A stretch of DNA of 64,000 bases from Micromonospora sp. NBC_00421 (GCF_036017915.1 NZ_CP107929.1:992001-1056000), one strand, 5' to 3'. Counted from the first letter of the stretch, positions 28,175 to 38,292 are shown. Translations and numbers: made by a program. Notes: generated by a model not told the origin, from the sequence alone.

Positions 28175-31100
28175 GTGGCTATCTACGAGCTCCCGACGTC
28201 GTTCGCCCAGCGGCGGATGTGGCTGCTGGTCGAGATGGACCCCGACCTGCCCACGTACAACATCTCCTGGGCGGTGTGGCTGGACGGTCCGCTCGACGTC
28301 GACGCGCTGCAGGGAGCGTGGGACGCGGCCCTGGCCCGGCACGAGTCCCTGCGCACCACGTTCCGCCACGAGGCCGGCGTGCCGGTGCAGATCGTCGACG
28401 ACGAGCCCGAGCCGCGGCCGCTGCTGATCACCTCGGTCGAGGATCGGCCCGACGGCGAGCGGGTACCGGCCGCCCAGGCGCTGATCCGCGACATGGCCGG
28501 CATCACCTTCGACGTGGCCACCGGGCCGCTCGCCGTGGCCACCCTGGTCCGGATATCGCCGCAGGCCCATGTTCTCGCGGTCGTGGCCCACCACATCGTG
28601 GCCGACGGCTGGTCGTTCCGGGTCCTGTTCGACGAGCTGTCCACCGACTACGACGCGCTCGTCGGCGACGGTGCCCCGATCGTCGCGGAGCCGGCGATCC
28701 AGTACGCCGACTACGCCGTCTGGCAGCTCGGGCACGCCGAGGACGGCGGGTACGCGTCGGCCGGCCGGTTCTGGCAGGACGAGCTGGCCGACGCGCCGTC
28801 GGCGCTGTCACTGCCGACCGACGAGCCGTATCCGGACCGCCAGACCTTCGCCGGCCGGTCCATCCACACCACACTGGACACCGGCCTGGCCGATGCGCTC
28901 CGGCAGCTCGCGGCCCGGCAGGGCACCACGGTGTTCGCCGTCCTGCTGGCCGCCTACGCGGTCGTGTTGTCCCGGCTGACCGACAGCGACGACCTGGTGA
29001 TCGCCGTACCGATGGCCGCCCGGACCCGGCCGGAGACGGAGACGATGGTCGGCCTGCTGATGAACACCGTGCCGATCCGGGTCCGGATCGACCGGGACGC
29101 CACGCTCGGCGACCTGGTGCGATCCGTCCACCTCGCGACCGCGCGGGCGCTGGCCCACCAGGAGCTGCCGTTCGAGCGGATGGTGGAACTGCTGCGCCCC
29201 GACCGCGACCCGGCCCGGTTCACGCTGACCCAGGTGATGTTCGCGATGGAGGAGTCCTGGGCCGTCCCGGACCGCGGCGGGCTTCACTGGCGGCCCGAGC
29301 TGGTGGAGAACGGCACCGCGAAGTTCGAGATCGAGCTGACCGTCACCGAGGCGGCGGACGCACCCCAGCTGCGGGTCAACTACAACAGCGACCTCTTCCA
29401 CGACGCGACCGGCCAACTGGTGACCGACGGCTTCCAGGCGGTCCTGCGCTGCCTCGCCGACGACCCGGACGGCGTCGTCGCCGACGCGGAGATCATGTCC
29501 CCCGATCTGTCGGCCCTGGTCACCGACCGCTGGCCGGACGGCGGCCCGCACCTCGACCCGGAGGCCACCGCCGTGGCCCGGTTGTCCGCGGCGTGTGCCG
29601 GCGACTCGGTCGTCGTCACCGGCAGCGACGACGAGCTGACCGGCGCGCAGGTGCGCGACCGGGCCGGGCGGATCGCCGCCGCGCTCGCCGACCGGGGTGT
29701 CGGCCCGGCCGACCGGGTGGCGATCCTGCTGCCCCGCGGCGCCCGACTCCTGCCCACGGTCCTCGGCGTCTGGTCGACCGGCGCGGCCTACATACCGCTG
29801 GACCCGATCTATCCGCAACAGCGCATCGCCATGATGCTGGCCGATGCCGGGGCGGCCGCGATCGTGGTCGACAGCGGCGTCGCGGGCGCGCCGGCCCTCC
29901 CACCGACGGCGGCGCCGATACCGGTCGTGGACCTGGCCGCGCTCCCGGCGGACCTCGAGCGGCCCGAGCCGGTACCCGACCGGCCGCCGTCGGCCCCGGC
30001 CGTGACCATCTTCACCTCGGGGTCGACCGGCCGGCCCAAGGCGGTCACCGTGACCCAGGGCGGCATCGCGGCGCTGCTCGACGCGGTCGTGCCGATGCTG
30101 GCCCTCGGCCCGCAGGACCGGTTCGTCGCCGTGTCGACGTTCGCGTTCGACATCGCCCTGGTCGAGCTGCTCGCGCCGGTACTGGCCGGCGGACGCGTCG
30201 CGGTCGCCGATACCGACCAGGTCAAGGACCCGACCCGGCTGCGCGAACTGCTGATCGACAGCGGCGCGACTGCCATGCAGGCCACGCCGGCCGGTTGGCG
30301 GATGCTCGTCGACGCCGGCGGCATCCCGGACGCCGTGACGCTGCGGATGACCGCCGGGGAGCCGCTGCCCAGGGACCTGGCCGACGTGATGGGCGCCGGC
30401 CCGGGAGCGCGCGTGTGGAACCTGTACGGCCCGACCGAGACGACGATCTACTCCGGCGGTGACGTCGTCGCCGGATCGCCGGCCCCGATCGAGATCGGGT
30501 CGATCATCGCCGGCACCCGGCTGTACGTGCTCGACGCCCGGCAGCGGCCGGTCCCGCCCGGCGTCTTCGGGGAGGTCTACATCGGGGGAGCCGGGGTGGC
30601 CCACGGCTACCACGGTGCACCCGGGATGACCGCGGCCCGTTTCCGGCCCGACCCGTTCGCCCCGCGGCCGGGTGCCCGCCTGTACCGGACCGGTGACGTC
30701 GGCCGGTGGCGCCGGACCGGCCGGATCGAGCTGGCCGGCCGGGCCGACCGGCAGATCAAGATCCGTGGGTACCGGATCGAGAGCGGCGAGGTGGAGGTGG
30801 CCCTACGAAGCCATCCCGACGTTGCCGAGGCCGTGGTGTCGGTGCGGGGTGGCGGTGACGACGTGCGCCTCATCGGCTACGTCGTCACCGGGAACGGCGC
30901 CGACCGGCCGCCCGCCGGGCTGAGCGAACACCTGCGGCAAACGCTTCCCGACTACATGGTCCCGGCCGCGTACGTGGTGCTGCCCGAGCTGCCGCTCACC
31001 CGCAGCGGCAAGGTCGACTACCGCAACCTGCCCGAGCCCGACTGGAGCGCGTCGTCGAGTCAGGAGTCGGTCGCGGCGCGCACCCCGGTCGAGGCCCGCC

Positions 31101-31312
31101 TGGCCGCAATCGTGGCCGAGCTGTTGCTGCTGCCGGCGCCGGTGGGCGTACGGGACAACTTCTTCGCCCTCGGCGGGCACTCGCTGACGGCGGCCCGGTT
31201 GATGGCCCGGATCCGCGCCGACTACGGCATCGACCTACCGATCCGGACGCTGTTCTCCGATCCCACGGTCGCCGGTCTGGCCGCCACGATGGCTGCCGGC
31301 CGGCCCGGCTGA
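28175..31312 (+). CDS. NRPS, one C-A-T module
   Basis: A 1045-residue synthetase. The condensation domain covers about 1-430 with HHIVADGWS near residue 144. The adenylation domain covers about 450-940 (FTSGSTGRPKA). The carrier domain (FFALGGHSLTAARL) is near 1000. The pocket read by eye is D-I-V-Q-M-A-L-I-Y-K, close to the published glycine code D-I-L-Q-L-G-L-I-W-K, so Gly or another small residue is a tentative guess. It follows the large NRPS by three bases and closes the plus arm. No thioesterase is present here; release presumably uses the one in the minus arm. Confidence 0.92.
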   Translation: MAIYELPTSFAQRRMWLLVEMDPDLPTYNISWAVWLDGPLDVDALQGAWDAALARHESLRTTFRHEAGVPVQIVDDEPEPRPLLITSVEDRPDGERVPAAQALIRDMAGITFDVATGPLAVATLVRISPQAHVLAVVAHHIVADGWSFRVLFDELSTDYDALVGDGAPIVAEPAIQYADYAVWQLGHAEDGGYASAGRFWQDELADAPSALSLPTDEPYPDRQTFAGRSIHTTLDTGLADALRQLAARQGTTVFAVLLAAYAVVLSRLTDSDDLVIAVPMAARTRPETETMVGLLMNTVPIRVRIDRDATLGDLVRSVHLATARALAHQELPFERMVELLRPDRDPARFTLTQVMFAMEESWAVPDRGGLHWRPELVENGTAKFEIELTVTEAADAPQLRVNYNSDLFHDATGQLVTDGFQAVLRCLADDPDGVVADAEIMSPDLSALVTDRWPDGGPHLDPEATAVARLSAACAGDSVVVTGSDDELTGAQVRDRAGRIAAALADRGVGPADRVAILLPRGARLLPTVLGVWSTGAAYIPLDPIYPQQRIAMMLADAGAAAIVVDSGVAGAPALPPTAAPIPVVDLAALPADLERPEPVPDRPPSAPAVTIFTSGSTGRPKAVTVTQGGIAALLDAVVPMLALGPQDRFVAVSTFAFDIALVELLAPVLAGGRVAVADTDQVKDPTRLRELLIDSGATAMQATPAGWRMLVDAGGIPDAVTLRMTAGEPLPRDLADVMGAGPGARVWNLYGPTETTIYSGGDVVAGSPAPIEIGSIIAGTRLYVLDARQRPVPPGVFGEVYIGGAGVAHGYHGAPGMTAARFRPDPFAPRPGARLYRTGDVGRWRRTGRIELAGRADRQIKIRGYRIESGEVEVALRSHPDVAEAVVSVRGGGDDVRLIGYVVTGNGADRPPAGLSEHLRQTLPDYMVPAAYVVLPELPLTRSGKVDYRNLPEPDWSASSSQESVAARTPVEARLAAIVAELLLLPAPVGVRDNFFALGGHSLTAARLMARIRADYGIDLPIRTLFSDPTVAGLAATMAAGRPG

Positions 31313-31473
31313 CCCGATCGATCGGTCGCTGATCTTCAACTTGGCGGCAACAGGTGGCTCGACGACGACTCAGCCTGCTGACAGGGTCACCGCAGGCATG
31401 CGGCCGGCGGCGGCCCTGCGCGCGCTGTCTCGACGAGGTCATGGACGCGCGATCACTCTGTCGGCACGCGCAG

Positions 31474-31597
31474 TCACCGCCACGCGTACTCGACGAGCGC
31501 GAGCTGAGCCGTGGTGCCGATGAGCGCGTACTGCGGTCCGAACAGCTTGTCGTTCTGCACCAGCAGGTGCCACTGGGCTCGCAGTCTGGTCTCTCAG
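31474..31597 (-). pseudogene. Unidentified coding remnant
   Basis: On the minus strand a short frame reads in typical codon usage (HLLVQNDKLFGPQYALIGTT, then QLALVEYAWR and TGA at 31474-31476). It is closed upstream by an in-frame stop near 31600 and has no start codon. It looks like the C-terminus of a lost gene. I do not recognise the family. Confidence 0.35.
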
Positions 31598-31626
31598 AAG
31601 AGAGTTCCTCTGCCGTGTCCTCCTTT

Positions 31627-32277
31627 ATGTCCAGGCGCACGTGGGCGGTTCTCGCCGTCATCGTCGCGGCCGACGTTCTGGATCTCCTCAGCACCACCGT
31701 CACCAATGTCGCGGCACCGGCGATCTTGCGGGACCTCGGTGCCACCGACTCGCTGGCGCCATGGCTGGGTGCCAGTCACACGCTCACGATGGGGTCGCTG
31801 CTGATCGTCGGTGGTCGGTTCGGCTACCGCCCGGGCTCCTTCTCAAGCAACGCCCGGCAATGGATGCACGGCATCCGCGCTAAACGGGCCGTGGACCTGC
31901 CCTACCCAGCCGCCCGCGTCGACGCCGTCGACGAGGGCGACGTCGCCGAGGTGGCGTACCACACCCTCACCGATTCCGGGCTACGCGGCGCCACACTCAA
32001 CCTCACCGGACCGGACGCGATCAGCCTCGCCGAACAGGCACACGCCCTGTCGGCCGCCCTCGGCGAGACGATCACCGTCAACCGGATCACCCGCGAGCAG
32101 TGGAAACAGCCTGCCAACCAGTACGTGACCGGCGACTACGCGGAAGCGCTGCTGAACTACTGGCAGGCCCTCGAACTGCACCCGGCATCGATCAGCACCG
32201 CCGTTTCGGATATCGCGGGCCGACCCGCGACCAGCTTCCACACCTGGGTTCACCGCAACATCGACATGTTCCGCTAA
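31627..32277 (+). pseudogene. Chimeric remnant: MFS N-terminus joined to NmrA/SDR-like C-terminus
   Basis: A 216-residue frame from ATG 31627. The first 73 residues are the start of a QacA/EmrB-type MFS transporter (SRRTWAVLAVIVAADVLDLL, VTNVAAPAILRDLG). After RFGYRPG the frame passes into the second half of an NAD(P)-binding NmrA-like protein (RVDAVDEGDVAEVAYHTLTD, LNLTGPDAISLAEQAHALSA). Neither part is complete, and no ribosome site precedes the ATG. A deletion that joined two former genes in frame is the simplest explanation. It is probably not functional, although it remains open. Confidence 0.6.
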
Positions 32278-32291
32278 CGACCGCGCGTCCG

Positions 32292-32317
32292 GCTCCGCCG
32301 CCGACGGGAGGCGGAGC
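32292..32317 (+). terminator. Hairpin after the chimeric remnant
   Basis: GCTCCGCC and GGCGGAGC form an 8-bp stem, starting 15 bases after the stop at 32277. No T-run is visible. It may be the original terminator of the SDR-like gene. Confidence 0.4.
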
Positions 32318-32722
32318 TGGTCCGCTTCGGTACCGCTGGACCGACCCGGGTCAGCGCCCCTGATCTGCCCACTTTTGCCCGTGATCGGACTACACAATCA
32401 ACTGTCCTGTAGCTGATACCCTCCGTGGGGCAGCCCACCGTTCCTGCCGGTAAGTGACCCGCCTACTGTGGGTAATCTATGCGGGGAATCCGCTGTTCAT
32501 CCGGCCATCTATTTCGGTTGATGGATCTCGCCTATCTTGCCACCAGAAGTTGCGTCTGAGGAGGCAGCATGTCGGGACCGCTCGGCCGCCGCACCATCCA
32601 GGCACGCCCGAGGGCGACGACGGTGCGACCGGCCAGCCCGGGACGCCGGTGGCCGGTACAGCGTCGCCGCCCCGGGTGGGCCGCGATGGTCGGATCGCCG
32701 GTCGGTCACCGGCGTCCCCGTC
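32318..32722. other. Intergenic region without recognisable gene
   Basis: About 400 bases, partly more AT-rich (32380-32540), between the gene debris and the 3' end of the esterase gene. Short open frames here lack ribosome sites and family signatures. No terminator or promoter can be assigned with confidence. Confidence 0.4.
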
Positions 32723-33970
32723 CTATCTCAGGTAGGTGGCCAGGGGGATCTGCTGGTCACGGAGTGCTCGGGTGACGACGCCGGCGATCTGCCTGGCGCC
32801 GGACGGCTCGAAGTGGGTGTGGTCGTCGCAGAAGAAGGCACCCACCGGGCCCGAGCCGTAGTCGCCGTTGAAGGGACAGAAACGCAGGCTGTTGTAGAGC
32901 GTGTAGCTGAGCCGGTGCAGGTCGATGACGGGGACGGCGTTCGCGCTGCCGGCCGAGTTCGTCTCGGTGACGAAGCCGCGGTTGCCGACCGCCGTGCTCC
33001 CGGAGCAGGTGAGCGCGGCCGGCGGGGTCAGGAAGACGGGGTGGGCGCCGCGCGCCTTGGCCGCGGTTGCCATCATCCCGAGCAACTGCTGGTACCGCGC
33101 CGAACCGACGTGGCGGGGGCAGGCACTGGTCCCGTCGTTGATCCCGAACTGGATGAGCAGGTAGTCGCCGCGCTTCATGCCGGTCGTCGGGTCGAGCATG
33201 GCCTGCCAGCGCGAGGAGTACGTCTCCGGGCTGACGACGCACTCCCCGGCCGGGTTCTTCGTGCTCGTCACGTTGGGGTCGTAGAGCCACGTCTGGATGC
33301 TCCGCCCGCCCACGGCACTGTTGCGTACGGTGACGTCGCTGGTGAAGTACTGGGCGAACTGGTTGCCCCAGCCGGCCGGGCACACGGTGCCGCCGGAGGG
33401 GTCGGCCACCGTGGAGTCGCCGGCCAACCAGACGGTGACCTGCCCCTGCGGGGGAGGAGAGCTGGACGACGGCGGCGCGCACGGCGACGGGCTCGGCGAC
33501 GGGCCGCTGCCCGTCAGGTCGAAGTAGTCGAGGTTGGGCAGCCCGCCGGCCGTGGTCGGGCTGAACCCGATGGTGGTGGTGCCCGGGTTCACCGGCACGG
33601 TCACCGTCGTGGTGACCCACGTCGTCCACGCCCCGGTGGGCGCGAAGGGCACCGTCTGCGTCGATGTGCCGTTCACCAGGACGGCGGCGGGTCGCGCGGT
33701 GGTGGAGCCGTTGGCGAACCGTACGTCCAGCGTCGCCGTCCCGGCCGCCGAGGTGGTCACGGTGAGCCGGACCGCCGCGCCGACGGCGTTGTCGCCGTTG
33801 CAGAACCCGGTCCCGGAGTACCCGGCGTGGTTCGCGTCGATCGTGCCGGTGCACACCACCGGCGCCGTCTCGGCCTCGTACCGACTGGGCGCTGCCGTGG
33901 CGATGGTGGCGCCCAGCCCGATGAGGACTGTCGTCATCGTCACGACGCCGATGACCGCTCGTCGATTCAT
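32723..33970 (-). CDS. Secreted CBM35-like module plus SGNH esterase (rhamnogalacturonan acetylesterase-like, CE12)
   Basis: A 415-residue protein with a signal peptide (about 1-27, ending ATAAPS). Residues about 30-155 are a CBM35/CBM6-like carbohydrate-binding module (SRYEAETAPV, HAGYSGTGFCNGDN). A Ser/Pro linker (SPSPSPCAPPSSSSPPPQ) leads to an SGNH hydrolase with GDSTVAD, FGINDGT and the catalytic DHTHFEPSGA. CE12 enzymes remove acetyl groups from rhamnogalacturonan. The start ATG 33970 has GAGGAG upstream. It lies 17 bases after the next esterase gene and downstream of a PL11 lyase, consistent with a pectin-degrading operon. Confidence 0.85.
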   Translation of the reverse strand: MNRRAVIGVVTMTTVLIGLGATIATAAPSRYEAETAPVVCTGTIDANHAGYSGTGFCNGDNAVGAAVRLTVTTSAAGTATLDVRFANGSTTARPAAVLVNGTSTQTVPFAPTGAWTTWVTTTVTVPVNPGTTTIGFSPTTAGGLPNLDYFDLTGSGPSPSPSPCAPPSSSSPPPQGQVTVWLAGDSTVADPSGGTVCPAGWGNQFAQYFTSDVTVRNSAVGGRSIQTWLYDPNVTSTKNPAGECVVSPETYSSRWQAMLDPTTGMKRGDYLLIQFGINDGTSACPRHVGSARYQQLLGMMATAAKARGAHPVFLTPPAALTCSGSTAVGNRGFVTETNSAGSANAVPVIDLHRLSYTLYNSLRFCPFNGDYGSGPVGAFFCDDHTHFEPSGARQIAGVVTRALRDQQIPLATYLR

Positions 33971-33987
33971 GTCGCTCCTCGGGTCGC

Positions 33988-35394
33988 TCAGATGTACTGG
34001 TCGAGAATCGGCCGGAGCCGTTGCGTGATCTTGACGTGGCCGGCGTCCGTCGGGTGGACGTTGTCCGTGGTGTCGGTGGCCGGGTCGATCCAGCCCGTGG
34101 TGTCGACGAAGTGGACCTTCGCGTCGCCGGCCGCGGTGCGGGTGGCGACGGCGCTGCGGGTCTCGGGCACGTACCGGTTGCGGAAGACGCCCATCGCGAA
34201 GATCTCCGCGTTGGGGTACGCCACGCGCACGCGTTCGAGCATGACGACGTAGTTCTGCTGGAACTGCGCGGTGCTGACGCCGTGGCCGACGTCGTTGGTG
34301 CCGAGGTTGATGACCACGGCGGTCGCCTGGTACGTCCCGAAGTTCCAGTCGTCGGTGCTCACCCACGCCGAGGAGCGGCGGAACCAGTCGACCATGCCGT
34401 AACAGTCCTGGTTGACCAGGCAGGCGCCGCCCTGGGCGACCTGGGTGTGACCGGCCCCGAGGGCCTCGGCCGTGAGCCACGGGTAGGCGGTGAAGGGGCG
34501 GTTGGCGTTGGGCTGGCCCACCGTGATGGAGTCACCGATGAACTCCACGAGGTTCGCCGGCCTGGCCAGCGGCGCGGTCTGCGCCCCGCTGGCCAGGATG
34601 AGCCCACCGAACACCGGGTCGCCGGTGTACGAGCCGGCCCGCTCGCGGTAGCCGATCCGGATGCTGTGCGAGCCGCCGGTCAGCCCGGAGGCGAGGGTGA
34701 CGTTGCCGGACACGTTGCGCCGCCACTGCGGTGCGGCCTGGTCGACGGAGTAGTACAGGTCGATGGCGTTGCGCTGGCGCACCCCGATGACGCTGCCGGT
34801 GAAGCGGGTCTCGAGGTAGCCGCCGGCCCAGCCCATCGCGGGGAACGCCGGGTCGGACCTGTTCCACCGGCCGTAGTACTGGATGTTCGAGTCGTCCGGC
34901 CGACCCGTGCCGGCCGAGGAGCTGCCGGAGGTGTCGACATCGAGATTGTCGACGTTGGGCAGGCCGGCCGCCGTGGTCGGGCTGAGCCGGATGGTGTTGC
35001 TTCCGGCACCCAGCGACACGGTGAGCGTGCTGGCCGACCAGGTGGTCCAGGCACCGGTGCCGCCGAAGGCGGCGGTCGAGACCCGGGTGCCGTTGACGAG
35101 GACGTCCGCCGGGCGGCCGGTGGTGGTGCCGTTTGCGAAGCGTACGCCCAGGGTCGCCCGTCCCGCCGCCGGCATGGTCACGGTGAACTGGACCGAGGCG
35201 CCGACGACGTTGTCGCCGTTGCAGAACCCGGTCCCGGAGAAGCCGGCGTGGTTCGCGTCGATCGTGCCGGTGCACACCGCCGGCGCTGTCTCGGCTTCGT
35301 ACCGGTTCACGGCCGCCGTCGCGGGACTGCCGCTCAGCGCCGCGACCGTGCCGGCGACGAGCGTGCCGATGACGAGGAAGGGCAGGGGTCTCAT
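33988..35394 (-). CDS. Secreted CBM35-like module plus CE2-type SGNH esterase
   Basis: A 468-residue protein with a signal peptide (about 1-28). Residues about 30-155 are a CBM35-like module almost identical in places to that of the downstream gene (HAGFSGTGFCNGDN). Then comes a beta-sandwich segment (about 165-280; IQYYGRWNRSDP, GYLETRFTGS) typical of CE2 esterases, and an SGNH domain with EFIGDSITVG, NLGTNDVGHG and DNVHPTDAGH. CE2 enzymes deacetylate plant polysaccharides. The start ATG 35394 has AAGGAG upstream. It works with the flanking lyase and esterase outside the cell. Confidence 0.85.
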   Translation of the reverse strand: MRPLPFLVIGTLVAGTVAALSGSPATAAVNRYEAETAPAVCTGTIDANHAGFSGTGFCNGDNVVGASVQFTVTMPAAGRATLGVRFANGTTTGRPADVLVNGTRVSTAAFGGTGAWTTWSASTLTVSLGAGSNTIRLSPTTAAGLPNVDNLDVDTSGSSSAGTGRPDDSNIQYYGRWNRSDPAFPAMGWAGGYLETRFTGSVIGVRQRNAIDLYYSVDQAAPQWRRNVSGNVTLASGLTGGSHSIRIGYRERAGSYTGDPVFGGLILASGAQTAPLARPANLVEFIGDSITVGQPNANRPFTAYPWLTAEALGAGHTQVAQGGACLVNQDCYGMVDWFRRSSAWVSTDDWNFGTYQATAVVINLGTNDVGHGVSTAQFQQNYVVMLERVRVAYPNAEIFAMGVFRNRYVPETRSAVATRTAAGDAKVHFVDTTGWIDPATDTTDNVHPTDAGHVKITQRLRPILDQYI

Positions 35395-35481
35395 GACTGA
35401 GCTCCTTGGCTGATCGAAGGTCGGTGGTGTTCCCGCAGGCCCGGCACGACGAGGTCGGACGCCGTACTCCGGAAGTGGCAG

Positions 35482-37725
35482 CTACCGGAGGTAGATGTCG
35501 GGGCGGGGCGGGGTGGTCATGCCGTCGCCCAGGAAGAAGCTCGGGTGTGGCGGCTGGTTGTAGGCGGTGTTCTGCCAGGCGATCGCCACCCGGTACTGCG
35601 GGTCGTGCAGGAGGGTGTAGAGCCGCCGGTCGGTCTGCGTCGGGCTGGCGTAGATACTCAGCGCGGCGTTGTCGTCCCGGGGCAGGATGACCTCTTCCCG
35701 CCAGTCGCCGAACAGGTCACCGGAGAGCGAGGGCGTCGCCTTGGTGCCGTTGATCGAGTGCGCGCCGGTGGCGGTGAGCAGGCGCGTGTCGCCGCCCGTG
35801 CCGTACTTGTCGACGTGGTTGCCGTCGAGCAGTTCCCGCACCGGGTCGCCGTCCCACCAGGCGAGGAAGTTGGAGCTGCCCGGGGTACGCCCGACGCTGC
35901 CGCCAGCGGAGTTGAACAGGCTGGTCAGGCCGGTGCCGCTCCCCCAGAACTCGGCGCCGGGGTTGCCGGCGAAGACGTCACCGGCCACACCACGCCCCGG
36001 CCCCTCGCAACCGCAGCTGTTGTTCTTCTGCATGATTATCGCGCCGGTGTTGGCGTCGCGCAGCGTCGCCGCCGCGCCGGAGTTCTGCTCGTGGATCTGC
36101 CAGATCTCCTTGCCGGGGCGGCTGGGCACGAAGTCGCTGACGTGCAGCGCGTCGCCGTGGGCGTAGAAGTTGGTGGTGTAGCGGCCGGTCCCGTTGGCGT
36201 TGATCGTCATGCCGCCGTAGATGATCTCGTCGGTGCCGTTGCCGTCGACGTCGGCGATGGACAGCGAGTGGGTGCCCTTGCCGGTCCACTGGCTGCCCGC
36301 GCTGCTCGAATCGAACTTCCACCGCAGGGTGAGCTGTCCGTTGCGGAAGTCGTACGCGGCGATCGCGGTCTTGGCGTAGTAGCCACGGCCCACGATCAGG
36401 CTGGGTCGGCGCCCGTCGAGGTACGCGGTGCCGGCCAGGAACCGGTCGACGCGGTTGCCGTAGTCGTCGCCCCAGTCACTGACGTTGCCGCGGGCCGGCT
36501 GGAACGGCACCGTGGCCAGCACCGCGCCGCTCAGCCCGCTGAACATGGTCAGGTACTCGGGCCCGGTGAGGATGTACCCGCCGGCGTTACGGTGCAGGGC
36601 ATTCGCGTCACCGATGACCTGCCCGGTGCCGGAGCGGCTGCCGTCGCCGGTTTTGACCGCGACTTCCGCCCGGCCGTCACCGTCGTAGTCGTACACCTGG
36701 AACTGCGTGTAGTGGGCTCCGGCACGGATGTTGCGCCCCAGGTCGACGCGCCACAACCGGGTGCCGTCGAGCCGGTAGGCGTCGAGGTAGACGTTGCTGG
36801 TCACGCCCGACTGGGAGTTGTCCTTCTGGTCGCTGGGGTCCCACTTGAGGAAGATCTCGTACTGCCCGTCGCCGTCGGCATCGCCGACGCTGGCGTCACC
36901 GGCGGTGTAGTTGCTGCCCGGCCGGGAGATCGGCACGTCCAGGTGGTCGCCACCGGCGAAGCGCAGCGACGCCTCCGAGGCCGCCTGCTCCGCCCCGTCG
37001 ACCACCGCACGGATCGTGTACGAGGCGTCGGCGGGCGCCCCGGAGTCGAGGTAGTTGGTGGAGGTGGTGATCGGCGACGCGGTCAGCTTCGTGGCGCCGC
37101 GGTAGACGTTGAAGCCCGTGTTGGCCGCCTCGGTGCCGAGCAACCGCCAGGACACCAGGTTGCCCGACCCGGAGCGGACGCTGACCACGCCCCGGTTCAG
37201 GTCCTCCAGCTGTCGGCCCGTCTCGGACGGCGGCGGGGTGCCGGTCGTCTCGACCTCGACGTAGTCGATGTTGGCGAGTCCCGCGGCGGTGGTGGGGCTC
37301 AACCGGATCGTGTTGCTGCCGGCGGTGAGCGAGGCGGTGAGGGTCTTCGTGGCCCAGGTCGTCCACGCCCCGGCGGGGTCGAACGTGCTAGCGGCCTGCG
37401 CCACCGAGCCGTTGACGAGCACGTCGGCCGGGCGGTTGTCGGTCGTACCGTTGGCATACCGGACGGCGATGGTCGCCGTGCCGGCGGCCGACACGTTCAC
37501 GGTGAACTGCGCCGCCGCACCGACGGCGTTCCTGCCGTTGCAGAACCCGCTGCCCGAGTAGCCGGTGTGGTTGGACTCGATCGCGCCGTCGCAGGTGGCA
37601 GGCGCGGTCTCGACCTCCTGACGGATCGCGGCGGCGGACGCCACCGTGACGACGGCGACGCCGGCGCTGACGGTGACCGCCGTGCAGGCGGAGAGCAGCG
37701 CGACGCGCTGTCTGCGTGACAACAT
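35482..37725 (-). CDS. Secreted rhamnogalacturonan lyase, PL11, with N-terminal CBM35-like module
   Basis: A 747-residue protein. It has a signal peptide (about 1-33) and a CBM35-like module (about 34-160; HTGYSGSGFCNGRN). A PL11 lyase of about 580 residues follows, starting RQLEDLNRGVVSV, with calcium-type repeats (VGDADGDGQYEIFLKWDPSD, YDYDGDGRAEVAVKTGDG, IADVDGNGTDEIIYGG) and ending FLGDGMTTPPRPDIYLR. The family cleaves rhamnogalacturonan I by beta-elimination. It is the first gene of the three-gene minus group; all three share the binding module, which suggests they spread by duplicating it. Confidence 0.92.
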   Translation of the reverse strand: MLSRRQRVALLSACTAVTVSAGVAVVTVASAAAIRQEVETAPATCDGAIESNHTGYSGSGFCNGRNAVGAAAQFTVNVSAAGTATIAVRYANGTTDNRPADVLVNGSVAQAASTFDPAGAWTTWATKTLTASLTAGSNTIRLSPTTAAGLANIDYVEVETTGTPPPSETGRQLEDLNRGVVSVRSGSGNLVSWRLLGTEAANTGFNVYRGATKLTASPITTSTNYLDSGAPADASYTIRAVVDGAEQAASEASLRFAGGDHLDVPISRPGSNYTAGDASVGDADGDGQYEIFLKWDPSDQKDNSQSGVTSNVYLDAYRLDGTRLWRVDLGRNIRAGAHYTQFQVYDYDGDGRAEVAVKTGDGSRSGTGQVIGDANALHRNAGGYILTGPEYLTMFSGLSGAVLATVPFQPARGNVSDWGDDYGNRVDRFLAGTAYLDGRRPSLIVGRGYYAKTAIAAYDFRNGQLTLRWKFDSSSAGSQWTGKGTHSLSIADVDGNGTDEIIYGGMTINANGTGRYTTNFYAHGDALHVSDFVPSRPGKEIWQIHEQNSGAAATLRDANTGAIIMQKNNSCGCEGPGRGVAGDVFAGNPGAEFWGSGTGLTSLFNSAGGSVGRTPGSSNFLAWWDGDPVRELLDGNHVDKYGTGGDTRLLTATGAHSINGTKATPSLSGDLFGDWREEVILPRDDNAALSIYASPTQTDRRLYTLLHDPQYRVAIAWQNTAYNQPPHPSFFLGDGMTTPPRPDIYLR

Positions 37726-38292
37726 GACGATCTCCAGGGCTTGAGGACGACCGGTTGAGGGCTCGTGCGGGTCAGTGTCGGGAGGCGCGACGTGCCGCCG
37801 GTGCCGCCGAAGGTGTCGACACAGTTCAGGTACCTCCTGTGGGCTGGCACGGTGGCGACCCTCGGACCGCGCCGAGGCACGGCCGTGGCAGCGACACGGC
37901 CGTGAGGATGCCGATCACCGTCGGGATGTCCCGGTCTGGTCGGAGCAGTAGCAGCGGACGTCGGACGGGGAGCGTTCACGCAATGCGCCTTCGACCGGCC
38001 TTCCGGCCCGGAGTCTCAGCCCGCCAACCTGCGGTCTTGGATTTGTAACACCCTGTGAACACTCCCATGACATTTACCTGCGTCAGTCAGTCTCCCGACC
38101 GGGCGGCCATCCGTCAATCGACGCCGCTCATTTCCTTGCCTCCGGTGCCGCGCTGGTCGATATCCGCACAGACCGTGCCCACCCCCTCCCTCTCCGTCAG
38201 ATTGAGGTCAGACGCCACCCGAGGTCGCGGCGGCTGCTCCCGGCCAGATCCGGATGGCCGCGGGAGCAACAGCAGTCCCGCATAATCCGTTC
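37726..38292. other. Intergenic region upstream of the pectin-degradation genes
   Basis: About 570 bases between the divergent PL11 lyase and the Ser-Ile-Gly-Ser repeat protein. The stretch 38040-38110 is lower in GC and contains TGTTCACAGGGTGTTACA (minus strand), a plausible regulator or promoter site, but no defined box pair is evident. No gene is supported. Confidence 0.35.

Noticed and set aside
25337..28735. 1132-residue open frame on the minus strand
   Set aside because: Antisense shadow of the LanB-type domain and the following NRPS start.
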